Positions 1 through 6,067 of a stretch of DNA of 7,559 nucleotides are shown piece by piece (the stretch's first letter is position 1; each line of letters starts with the position of its first letter). A program made the position numbers and the translations under genes. Source of the DNA: Solirubrobacteraceae bacterium (GTDB taxonomy: Bacteria; Actinomycetota; Thermoleophilia; Solirubrobacterales; Solirubrobacteraceae); assembly GCA_016462625.1 (NCBI GenBank), contig JAEMSV010000148.1, positions 1 through 7,559 of the forward strand, written 5' to 3'. A model generated the notes under the pieces. That model did not search any database, had not been told where the DNA came from, and saw nothing but the letters and a program-made list of their open reading frames with translations.

Positions 1-91
1 GGTCGTTGAAGGTGAATCGCAACTCTCCGTACTCGAGCACGAAGTCGTCGCCGGAGTCGTAATTGCCGCGCCGGTCCATGAGCGTCGGCAT
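1..91 (-). CDS. 5' end of a divergent gene of unknown function (partial)
   Basis: Reading the minus strand from the ATG at 91-89 gives 30 open codons to the window edge, beginning MPTLMDRRGNYDSGDDF and continuing with an acidic/aromatic stretch (VLEYGELRFTFND). An AGGAG lies 11 bases upstream of this ATG on the minus strand, a usable though slightly distant ribosome binding site. A second in-frame ATG at 79-77 (Met5) is an alternative start. There is no signal peptide or membrane segment in the visible part, and I do not recognise the family. The gene is divergent from the two-component system, so the 92-186 region could serve both. The evidence is the open frame, the binding site and the plausible amino acid composition; the product is unknown. 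Confidence 0.5.
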   Translation of the reverse strand, partial: MPTLMDRRGNYDSGDDFVLEYGELRFTFND

Positions 92-186
92 CTTATGTCC
101 GACTCCTGCTCCGCCCCGTGCACTGCACAGGATGTTGCAGGCGCAGAGGGGGGGCGAGTTCCGGAGCGCCGGATCCTAGCTCCGGC
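92..186. promoter_or_regulatory. Divergent intergenic region with inverted repeats
   Basis: This is the only non-coding DNA upstream of the seven-gene plus-strand run, so its main promoter is expected here. GTGCA-C-TGCAC (118-128) is a perfect 5-bp inverted repeat around one base. CCGGAGC (161-167) and GCTCCGG (179-185) form a perfect 7-bp inverted repeat with an 11-base spacer, ending one base before the regulator ATG. An alternative pairing, GCCGGA (168-173) with TCCGGC (181-186), overlaps it. These could be operators or a leader hairpin. I could not identify a convincing -35/-10 pair on either strand. Confidence 0.4.
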
Positions 187-906
187 ATGAACGAAGACGC
201 GCACACCATCTTGCTCGTCGAGGACGATGCGGCCACCCGCACGTTCCTCGCCGACAACCTCACCGCCGACGGGTACGACGTACTGCCCGCGGAGACCGTG
301 CACGACGGGGCACGGCTGCTGGAGACGAAGTACCCCGACCTCGCGGTCGTCGACGTGGGCCTGCCGGATGGCAGCGGCTACGACGTCCTGCGCCGGGTGC
401 GGGAGGCCGACGGGCTCGCGAGCCGGGTCGATCCGTCGACGCCCGTGATGCTGCTCTCCGGCCGGGCCTCCGAGCTCGATCGCGTCCGCGGCTTCGAGCG
501 GGGGGCCGACGACTTCATGGCCAAGCCGTTCTCCTACCCGGAGCTCCGCGGCCGGCTCGGGGCACTGCTGCGCCGCCGAGGGGGCATGGCGTCGGGCGGC
601 CGTCTGCGGATCGGTGACCTCGAGGTCGACCCGGCTTCGCGGGAGACCCACGTCCGCGGCGACCGGGTCGTGCTCTCGCAGAAGGAGTTCTCGCTGCTTC
701 GGGCCCTCGCGGCGGAGCCGACGCGGGTGCACACCAAGGACGAGCTGCTGAAGACGATCTGGGGGTTCAAGAGCCCCGGGCAGACCCGGACTCTGGACTC
801 CCACGCGTGCCGCCTGCGCCAGAAGCTCGGCCTGCACGGCGACCGGTTTGTCGTGAACGTGTGGGGCGTCGGCTACCGACTCGTCGACGGACCGGTGACG
901 CGATGA
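187..906 (+). CDS. OmpR/PhoB-family DNA-binding response regulator
   Basis: A cytoplasmic response regulator of 239 aa, the usual length for the family. The receiver domain spans about 7-128: acidic pair D13/D14, phosphoacceptor D56 in VVDVGLPDGSG, switch S91, aromatic F110 and the conserved K113-P114. A run of about 8 residues (75-82) makes the segment before the S91 strand somewhat long. A winged-helix domain follows (about 138-234), with a recognition-helix segment TLDSHACRLRQKL (202-214) and a terminal hairpin ending VWGVGYRL. I chose ATG 187 because the protein then begins directly before the first receiver strand; a GTG at 118 would add 23 Cys/Arg/Gly-rich residues unlike any receiver start. 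No well-placed Shine-Dalgarno precedes 187. The stop overlaps the kinase start (ATGA), so the two should be cotranslated. The target promoter is not visible; autoregulation of this pilus operon is the natural inference. Confidence 0.93.
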   Translation: MNEDAHTILLVEDDAATRTFLADNLTADGYDVLPAETVHDGARLLETKYPDLAVVDVGLPDGSGYDVLRRVREADGLASRVDPSTPVMLLSGRASELDRVRGFERGADDFMAKPFSYPELRGRLGALLRRRGGMASGGRLRIGDLEVDPASRETHVRGDRVVLSQKEFSLLRALAAEPTRVHTKDELLKTIWGFKSPGQTRTLDSHACRLRQKLGLHGDRFVVNVWGVGYRLVDGPVTR

Positions 907-1616
907 ACGCGCTCGGACTGCTGGGCTGGGCCGCGGCGCTCGCGCTCCTGGGAGCGTGCGGGCTGCAGAGCCTGCGGCTGCGCCAGCGGCGCGAGCTCGT
1001 CACGCGGGCGTGCCACGAGCTGCGCAACCCACTGACCGCCGCGCGCCTGATGGTGGCCTCGATGCAGCGGGGCGGCGAGGTGTCCGCTCTGCGGCTGGAT
1101 GCGCTGGACCGCGAGCTGCGCCGGGCGGCGGCGTCACTGGACGACCTTGCGGCGGCCCGGGTCGGGCGGACGGTGGAGATGCGCGACGACGCTGTGGAGG
1201 TCGGGGAGCTGGTCGAGGAGCAGCTCGTCGGCTGGCAGGTCGTTGCGCGGGCGTTCGGGAGCGACCTCCGGGTCGGGCCGACACCAGCCGGCCTGCGGGT
1301 CCGCGGGGACCGCGTGCGCCTCGCGCAGGCCCTGTCGAATCTCGTCGCCAACGCGCTCGAGCACGGCAGCGGGCCAGTCGATCTCGCGGTCCGGCGCCGC
1401 GGCTCGGCGGTCCACGTCGAGGTCGCCGATCAGGGGCCCGGGCTGCCGGCGCCGGTCGATGTCCTGACCCGCAGGCGCCGTCGCGGGCAGCGCGGCCGGG
1501 GGCTCGCCATCGCCGACCAGATCGCCCGCAGCCACGGGGGGCGTGTGGCGACGGCGCCCGCGCAGGGTGGGGCGCGGGTGGCGCTCGAGCTCCCGGCGTG
1601 CGAATGGCCGGCATGA
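903..1616 (+). CDS. Small membrane-bound sensor histidine kinase
   Basis: A 237-aa sensor kinase, presumed partner of the preceding regulator. One hydrophobic segment (about 4-21) is followed at once by arginines (RLRQRR), predicting N-out/C-in insertion. The HisKA dimerisation domain comes next, with phosphoacceptor H38 in ACHELRNPL, then an HATPase domain: N-box NLVANALEH (146-154), G1 box DQGPGL (176-181) and G2 box GRGLAIADQIARSHGG (198-213). The ATP-lid between G1 and G2 is short and arginine-rich (RRRRR at 190-194). There is no periplasmic loop, HAMP or PAS domain, which is unusually minimal; the signal must come through the membrane segment, a partner protein or the cytoplasm. It starts within the regulator's stop (ATGA at 903-906) and ends within the cpaB start (ATGA at 1613-1616). 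The kinase assignment is firm; the signal is unknown. Confidence 0.92.
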   Translation: MNALGLLGWAAALALLGACGLQSLRLRQRRELVTRACHELRNPLTAARLMVASMQRGGEVSALRLDALDRELRRAAASLDDLAAARVGRTVEMRDDAVEVGELVEEQLVGWQVVARAFGSDLRVGPTPAGLRVRGDRVRLAQALSNLVANALEHGSGPVDLAVRRRGSAVHVEVADQGPGLPAPVDVLTRRRRRGQRGRGLAIADQIARSHGGRVATAPAQGGARVALELPACEWPA

Positions 1617-2338
1617 ACGCTCGCGGACCCGAGCGGGGAAGGGCACGGCGTGCCGCGCTGCTCGGTGGCATCGCCCTCGTCCTCGGGGGTGTGGCCGCGA
1701 CCGATATGGCAGGCCGAGAGCAGGCGCTCGCCGAGCGGGTGGGCGAGCCGGTTCCGGTCTTGGTCGCGCGCGGCGCGGTCGCCGCGGGTGCGCCGCTGCG
1801 CGATCGCGATCTCGCCGTTCGGCGCGTTCCGGAGCGGTACGCCCCGCGCGGGGCGCTGCGGGCGCCGCGCGACGTGGTCGGTCTCGAGGCGCTCACGCCG
1901 ATCCCGGCCGGGTCGGAGATCCTCATGGCGATGGTGGGGGACGGCGACGGGCAGCGCGGCGGCCCAGGGGCGCCCGTGCGTCCGGGCGAGCGCGTGGCCG
2001 ACATCCTGGCGACGGGGTCTCCCGAGCTCGTGCAGCCCGGGTCCCGCGTGGACGTCGTGATCACGCGCGACGAGCGCGGCGGCAGCGCCGCGGGAACCCT
2101 GCTGGCGCTGCAGGACGTCGAGGTCCTCGCGGCGCAGGCGGGTCCGCAGCCGGCGGGCGATGAGGGCACGGGCGCCCCGCGCGTGCTCGCATCGCTGCGC
2201 GTGACGCTCCGCCAGGCGGTCTATCTGGCCGCCGCGCAGAGCTTCGCGCGCGAGGTCCGGCTCCTCCCGCGGGCGGTCGGCGACCGCCGCCGCGCTGATG
2301 ATGCCCTGGAAACAGGAGCATCACTGAACGCGGGCTGA
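1613..2338 (+). CDS. cpaB: CpaB/RcpC-like Flp pilus assembly protein (SAF domain)
   Basis: A 241-aa protein resembling Tad/Flp pilus assembly protein CpaB (RcpC). After an arginine-rich N-terminus there is one membrane anchor (about 14-30), so most of the protein lies outside the membrane. A SAF-type region (about 47-108) shows the typical pattern PVLVARGAVAAGAPLRDRDL, RRVPERYAP and VVGLEALTPIPAGSEIL. A second conserved block has QPGSRVDVVIT (141-151), and the CpaB-like tail is RQAVYLAAAQSFAREVRLLPR (about 206-226). In diderms CpaB works with the secretin; its partner in an organism without an evident secretin is unclear, and none is encoded here. The start overlaps the kinase stop as ATGA. 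An in-frame ATG nine bases upstream (1604) would add MAG and cannot be excluded. The family call is by motif pattern. Confidence 0.85.
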   Translation: MNARGPERGRARRAALLGGIALVLGGVAATDMAGREQALAERVGEPVPVLVARGAVAAGAPLRDRDLAVRRVPERYAPRGALRAPRDVVGLEALTPIPAGSEILMAMVGDGDGQRGGPGAPVRPGERVADILATGSPELVQPGSRVDVVITRDERGGSAAGTLLALQDVEVLAAQAGPQPAGDEGTGAPRVLASLRVTLRQAVYLAAAQSFAREVRLLPRAVGDRRRADDALETGASLNAG

Positions 2339-2370
2339 CGGGCCGCGTGGGCATCGGTCAACCGTCCGGT

Positions 2371-2395
2371 CCCTCCCTGCACGGTCAAGGGAGGG
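2371..2395 (+). promoter_or_regulatory. Hairpin and direct repeat upstream of the secreted-protein gene
   Basis: In the 82-base gap after cpaB, CCCTCCCT (2371-2378) pairs perfectly with AGGGAGGG (2388-2395) around a 9-base loop. No T-run follows, so it is not a classical intrinsic terminator. The sequence CGGTCAA occurs twice, at 2355-2361 and inside the loop/stem at 2382-2388; the first copy is part of the 10-base palindrome CGGTCAACCG (2355-2364). The purine arm AGGGAGG is the best anti-Shine-Dalgarno match in the gap but lies 26 bases before the ATG at 2421. Possible roles are an mRNA processing or stability element, partial attenuation, or an operator. Only the structure is directly supported. 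Confidence 0.45.
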
Positions 2396-2420
2396 CAGCA
2401 GAAGTCGATGATCCAGAGCG

Positions 2421-4007
2421 ATGTCCTCCCGCGTTCTGCATCCCCCGTACGCACGCCTGCTGAGCGTGCTCGCGCTCGCCGCTGCTCTGCTGGTCGCGCT
2501 CGCGCTGCCCTCCTTCGCTGATGCTGCGAAGAAGAAGGCGAAGAAGGTGTCATTCCCGACGGTGACGTCGGTCAGCCCGAAGAAGGCCCGGATCGGTCAG
2601 CAGATCACCATCCGTGGTGCCGGGTACCTGGCCGGCAAGGGCAAGACGACCGTGGCCTTCAAGCGGGACGGCAAGAAGGCCCTGATGGTCAAGGCCGACA
2701 TGTCGACCAAGAAGATGATCAAGATCACGGTGCCCGGGGCGCTCGCCACCCAGCTCTCCCTGGCGTCCGGATTCCCGGTCTCCACGCGGTTCCGTCTGCG
2801 AGTCATCGCCAAGCGCTTCGGCAAGCGGTACACGCCGCTCAAGCTCAGCCCCGAGATCGGGCCCGAGCGCTCGTCGGCGGTCGACGTCGAGGAATGCTCG
2901 AAGGCGCGCTCCGGCACCGACCCGCTCGGTGATCTCGACAAGGACTTCCTGACGAACGCCGAGGAGATCGGCCTTCGCAACAAGCTCGACCCGTGCAACG
3001 AGGACACCGACGGCGACAGCATGACCGACGGGTGGGAGTACTTCGCGGCGAAGGACCTGAACATCCGCGCGGTCCCGTTCCCTGGCAAGAAGCCGTTCCC
3101 CAACGCGCTCGACGGGACGGACGCGAAGTGGGACTACGACGGCGACGGCCTGTACGCGTACCAGGAGTTCAGCCTCTGGAAGACCTACGGCCGACCGAGC
3201 CAGGTGATGGAGAATCGTGACCAGCTGCTCTACAGCGACGGCACGAAGAACTCCGGCGGCCCGGGCCCGAACCAGCTCGCCGACCTCGCGACCCTCCAGG
3301 CCAACGACCCCGCATGCGGCAACACGTTCGTCCCGCCCAGCTTCGGCTACCTCGGAGACGGCTACGTCACGGGCGCGCCCGTCGAGGACGACGAGAAGGA
3401 CGCCGACCATGACGGCCTCGGCAACTGGTCGGAGGCCAATGGCACGATGACGCAGAAGTGGTGGCAGGACGTCTACCCCAACGAGACGCCGTACGACCTG
3501 CGCAACTTCACCGACACAGACTTGAACGATCCGGACACCGACGGTGACGGATGCGTCGACGGCCTCGACGACCAGGACGCCGACGACTGGCCGAACTGGA
3601 CGGAGTCGGGTGCGCACTCGACCACGTGGACCGACGGCGTGACCCAGTGGGCGTTCGGCTTCGGGCCGATCGGCCTGGCCGGGAACCTCATTCCGGCGTG
3701 GGACGGCTGGGCCGACGCAGTCGGCAACGGCACGGTGCCGTTCGCCGCGCACGCCTTCAACCCGTGCTTGCCCGACGCCGACTCGCGGACGTGCCGGAAG
3801 TACGTCAAGCCCGGGAACGGGGTCCCGCCGCAGGCATCGCCCGGGTACATCATCCCGAGCGTGTCGAACCCCGGAGACCCGATTCCGTGCCGGATCCTCA
3901 TCACGCTGCGCTCGCGGACGATGGCCGTGTGGGTGTGGGATTCGGTCAAGAAGGCCCCGTGGGCAAGCCCCACGCCGCCCGCCGGATACACCTGCATCGA
4001 CATGTAG
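2421..4007 (+). CDS. Secreted TIG-like protein with six EF-hand-like calcium loops
   Basis: A 528-aa exported protein of unrecognised specific family. A signal peptide covers about 1-35 (hydrophobic 13-30, likely cleavage after SFADA), followed by a lysine-rich segment. Residues about 45-140 resemble an IPT/TIG immunoglobulin-like domain (PTVTSVSPKKARIGQQITI, then RGAGY). Six loops match DxDxDxxxxxx(E/D): 171-182, 195-206, 238-249, 327-338, 372-383 and 384-395, the last two in direct tandem, as in thrombospondin type 3 or dockerin-like calcium sites. The rest is Trp/Gly/Pro-rich. Eight cysteines (159, 192, 299, 378, 449, 458, 490, 525) all follow the TIG region and could form disulfides. There is no sortase motif, lipobox or C-terminal membrane anchor, so it is released or held non-covalently. 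Its place between cpaB and cpaF suggests a surface component or substrate of the Tad machine (inference). Upstream in-frame starts are blocked by a stop at 2409, and no good Shine-Dalgarno is visible. Confidence 0.85.
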   Translation: MSSRVLHPPYARLLSVLALAAALLVALALPSFADAAKKKAKKVSFPTVTSVSPKKARIGQQITIRGAGYLAGKGKTTVAFKRDGKKALMVKADMSTKKMIKITVPGALATQLSLASGFPVSTRFRLRVIAKRFGKRYTPLKLSPEIGPERSSAVDVEECSKARSGTDPLGDLDKDFLTNAEEIGLRNKLDPCNEDTDGDSMTDGWEYFAAKDLNIRAVPFPGKKPFPNALDGTDAKWDYDGDGLYAYQEFSLWKTYGRPSQVMENRDQLLYSDGTKNSGGPGPNQLADLATLQANDPACGNTFVPPSFGYLGDGYVTGAPVEDDEKDADHDGLGNWSEANGTMTQKWWQDVYPNETPYDLRNFTDTDLNDPDTDGDGCVDGLDDQDADDWPNWTESGAHSTTWTDGVTQWAFGFGPIGLAGNLIPAWDGWADAVGNGTVPFAAHAFNPCLPDADSRTCRKYVKPGNGVPPQASPGYIIPSVSNPGDPIPCRILITLRSRTMAVWVWDSVKKAPWASPTPPAGYTCIDM

Positions 4008-4022
4008 GGGGCGAGACCTCGG

Positions 4023-4050
4023 CATCCATGCCCTAGTGAGGGCATGGATG
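4023..4050 (+). promoter_or_regulatory. Perfect 12-bp hairpin burying the cpaF start codon
   Basis: CATCCATGCCCT (4023-4034) is exactly complementary to AGGGCATGGATG (4039-4050) around the loop AGTG (4035-4038). The 3' arm contains the cpaF ATG (4044-4046) and the only nearby purine-rich GAGGG, which at one base from the ATG is too close to be a standard Shine-Dalgarno. In the mRNA the start codon would be fully base-paired. No T-run follows, so termination is less likely than translational control, mRNA processing or translational coupling to ribosomes finishing the upstream gene at 4007, 15 bases before the stem. The pairing is certain from the sequence; the function is inferred. Confidence 0.65.
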
Positions 4051-5216
4051 ACGACACGCTCGACGCGCTCGCCGATGCGCTGCGCGACCGCCTGATCGAC
4101 GACGTCCCGCCCGATGGCGAGGACCTGCCCGGCCGGATCCGGGCCCTCGTGGACCGCGAGGCCGCGATGCTCGACGCCGGCGCCCGCGCGGACCTCGCCG
4201 AGCGGGTTGCCCGCCGCGCCTTCGGTCTCGGGGCGCTGGAACCGCTGCTCGCCGACCCGGAGGTCGACGAGATCATGGTCAACGGCGCCGGCGCCGTGTT
4301 CGTCGAGCGCGGCGGCCGGGTCGTCCCGGGCAGCGTGTCGTTCGCGTCCGAAGCCGATCTCCGCCACGCGATCGAGCGGATCCTCGCGCCACTCGGCCGG
4401 CGTGTCGACGAGGCGTCGCCGCTCTGTGACGCGCGGCTGAGCGACGGCTCGCGCGTCAACGTCGTGATCCCGCCGCTGGCACTCGACGGCCCGGTGCTGA
4501 CGATCCGTCGGTTTCGCCGGCGCGGGTACCGGCCCGACGAGCTCGTGGCGCTCGGGACCTGGACGCCACCGCTGCACGACCTGCTGCGGGCGGCCGTGCA
4601 GGCGCGGCTGAACGTGCTCGTCAGCGGCGGTACCGGCTCGGGCAAGACGACGACGCTCAACGCGCTCACGGCGTTCGTTTCCGCAGACGAGCGGATCGTG
4701 ACCATCGAGGACGCCGCCGAGCTGCGCCTCCAGCAGCCGCACGTGGTGCGCCTCGAAGCGCGGCCCGCGAGCCTGGAGGGCCGCGGCGAGGTGACGGTTC
4801 GAACGCTTGTCCGCAATGCGCTGCGCATGCGGCCCGACCGGATCATCGTGGGGGAGGTGCGGGGAGCCGAGGCGCTGGACATGCTGAGCGCGATGTCGAG
4901 CGGCCACGACGGGTCGCTGGGCACCGTGCACGCGGGGTCGCCCGAGGAGGCGCTGCGCCGCGTCGAGACGCTTGCGCTGATGGCGGACCTCGGGCTGCCG
5001 CACGCCGCGATCCGCGAGCAGGTCGCCGGCGCGCTGCACCTCGTCGTCCACCAGGCGCGCCAGGCCGACGGATCGCGCCGCGTCGTCGCCGTCGGCGAGG
5101 TCGTGCGGGTCGGCGGCGGGCCCGCGGTGCGCGACGTCTACCGGGTCCGCGACGGGCGGCCGGTATGGCGGACGCCGCAGCACCCCGAACTCGCCAGACA
5201 TCTGGACGTGGCATGA
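4044..5216 (+). CDS. cpaF: CpaF/TadA-type secretion ATPase of the Tad pilus
   Basis: A 390-aa cytoplasmic hexameric-type ATPase of the type II/IV secretion (GspE/VirB11) superfamily, CpaF/TadA branch, expected to power pilus assembly with TadB/TadC. The N-terminal helical region (1-60) leads into GLGALEPLLADPEVDEIMVNG (61-81), a hallmark of the family. Then come Walker A GGTGSGKT (195-202, K201), the Asp box TIEDAAELRL (220-229), Walker B RIIVGEVRG (266-274, E271) and the His box GHDGSLGTVHAG (287-298). All catalytic motifs are intact. ATG 4044 is preferred because the preceding frame has no start codon back to the stop at 4005 and the N-terminal residues fit the family; a GTG at 4149 is less likely. 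The start lies inside a 12-bp hairpin without a well-spaced Shine-Dalgarno. The stop overlaps tadB (ATGA at 5213-5216). Confidence 0.94.
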   Translation: MDDDTLDALADALRDRLIDDVPPDGEDLPGRIRALVDREAAMLDAGARADLAERVARRAFGLGALEPLLADPEVDEIMVNGAGAVFVERGGRVVPGSVSFASEADLRHAIERILAPLGRRVDEASPLCDARLSDGSRVNVVIPPLALDGPVLTIRRFRRRGYRPDELVALGTWTPPLHDLLRAAVQARLNVLVSGGTGSGKTTTLNALTAFVSADERIVTIEDAAELRLQQPHVVRLEARPASLEGRGEVTVRTLVRNALRMRPDRIIVGEVRGAEALDMLSAMSSGHDGSLGTVHAGSPEEALRRVETLALMADLGLPHAAIREQVAGALHLVVHQARQADGSRRVVAVGEVVRVGGGPAVRDVYRVRDGRPVWRTPQHPELARHLDVA

Positions 5217-6067
5217 GCGCGGACGTGATCCTCGCCGCGCTGGCCGCCGCGTGCGGCGTCTACGCGGTCTGGGAGGCGCTGCAGCTGGTCGATCCACCGG
5301 CAGTCGGCCGTCGACTGCACGGGGTCGTCGCGCCGATCGTGCGCGCGGGCCAGACCGGGCGCGCACCCACCAGTCCGGAGCGGCTGCGGCTGACCGCGCT
5401 CGCGGCACTCGTCCTGCTCGCCGCCGGGTGGGTCGTGGCCGGTCCTGCCGTGGGCGTGCTGCTGGCGATCCTGGCGCCGTGGGCGATCACGACCGCTACG
5501 CGGTGGCGGCGGGCGCGCTGGCGTGCGCGGCTGGCCGAGGGCGCGGCGGCAGTCGCACGGGGGTTGGCCGACGCGCTGGGCGCGGGCCACTCGATCCGCG
5601 GTGCCTTCACGGAGGCGGGGGCCCGAGCCGGCGTGCCCGGTCCCGCCGGCGACGAGCTGCGCGCCGCAGGCGCCGCCCTGGTCGTCGGCCGGCGGACCGA
5701 CGACGTGCTCCGGCAGTGGGCCCGTCGGGCGAGCGACCCGGCCTACGACACGATCGTCGCGGCGGTCCTGCTCCAGCGCGACGCCGGCGGCGATCTCGCG
5801 CGCCTCCTGCGGGAGGTAGCCGGCGCGCTCGAGCAGAGCGCGCGGGCGCGCGCGGACGCGCGGGCGGCGACCGCGCAGGCGCGCTTCACCGCGTGGCTGG
5901 TCGCAGGGCTCCCGGTCGTCGCGCTCGCTCTCGCGGAGCTCGCAAGCCCTGGGTATCTGTTGGACCTGCTGGCCGAGCCGATTCCCGCGCTCATGGTCGG
6001 AGCGGCGATCGGCCTCGAGCTGCTGGCCGTCGTGCTCGTCCGGCGCGTGGTGGTGACGCCGCGATGA
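5213..6067 (+). CDS. tadB: TadB-like inner-membrane platform protein (T2SSF domain)
   Basis: A 284-aa type II secretion F-domain protein, first of the TadB/TadC platform pair that would couple CpaF to the growing pilus. Membrane segments are visible at about 5-22, 60-76, 78-96, 226-243 and 256-276. The cytoplasmic F domain lies between the third and fourth (about 105-225), with ARGLADALGAGHSIRGAF (115-132), and DPAYDTIVAAVLLQRDAGGD (175-194), the latter like the conserved helix of this family. It starts within the cpaF stop and ends within the tadC start (ATGA at 6064-6067), so the three are translationally linked. An upstream ATG at 5165 would add 16 residues overlapping cpaF and is not favoured. 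The T2SSF call is firm; TadB rather than TadC is from gene order and the segment pattern. Confidence 0.88.
   Translation: MSADVILAALAAACGVYAVWEALQLVDPPAVGRRLHGVVAPIVRAGQTGRAPTSPERLRLTALAALVLLAAGWVVAGPAVGVLLAILAPWAITTATRWRRARWRARLAEGAAAVARGLADALGAGHSIRGAFTEAGARAGVPGPAGDELRAAGAALVVGRRTDDVLRQWARRASDPAYDTIVAAVLLQRDAGGDLARLLREVAGALEQSARARADARAATAQARFTAWLVAGLPVVALALAELASPGYLLDLLAEPIPALMVGAAIGLELLAVVLVRRVVVTPR

Noticed and set aside
118..186. N-terminal extension of the response regulator from GTG 118
   Set aside because: The extra residues are Cys/Arg/Gly-rich and unlike any receiver N-terminus; ATG 187 places the first beta strand at the normal distance.
807..902. Upstream in-frame start of the histidine kinase
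   Set aside because: It would overlap the regulator by about 100 bases and put an arginine-rich tail before the membrane segment; the ATGA overlap at 903 fits the operon pattern.
945..962. Lipobox-like LLGAC in the kinase N-terminus
   Set aside because: There is no positively charged n-region before it, and the basic residues follow the hydrophobic segment, which fits a simple membrane anchor and not a lipoprotein signal.
1000..2169. 389-codon minus-strand open frame opposite the kinase and cpaB
   Set aside because: Pro/Arg/Ser-rich with no recognisable domain, antisense to well-supported genes.
2339..2420. Riboswitch upstream of the secreted-protein gene
   Set aside because: The gap is short and I could not match it to a known class such as the cyclic di-GMP motifs; only one simple hairpin is evident.
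4005..4046. Stop-codon readthrough fusing the secreted protein to CpaF
   Set aside because: The two frames are the same and no stop lies between 4007 and 4044, but a fusion of an exported protein to a cytoplasmic ATPase makes little sense and could arise by chance (one in three for frame).
2550..5408. 952-codon open frame on the minus strand
   Set aside because: It lies antisense to the secreted-protein gene, cpaF and the start of tadB, all supported by motifs. It is Arg/Ala/Val-rich without domains. Long antisense frames are expected in G+C-rich coding DNA.
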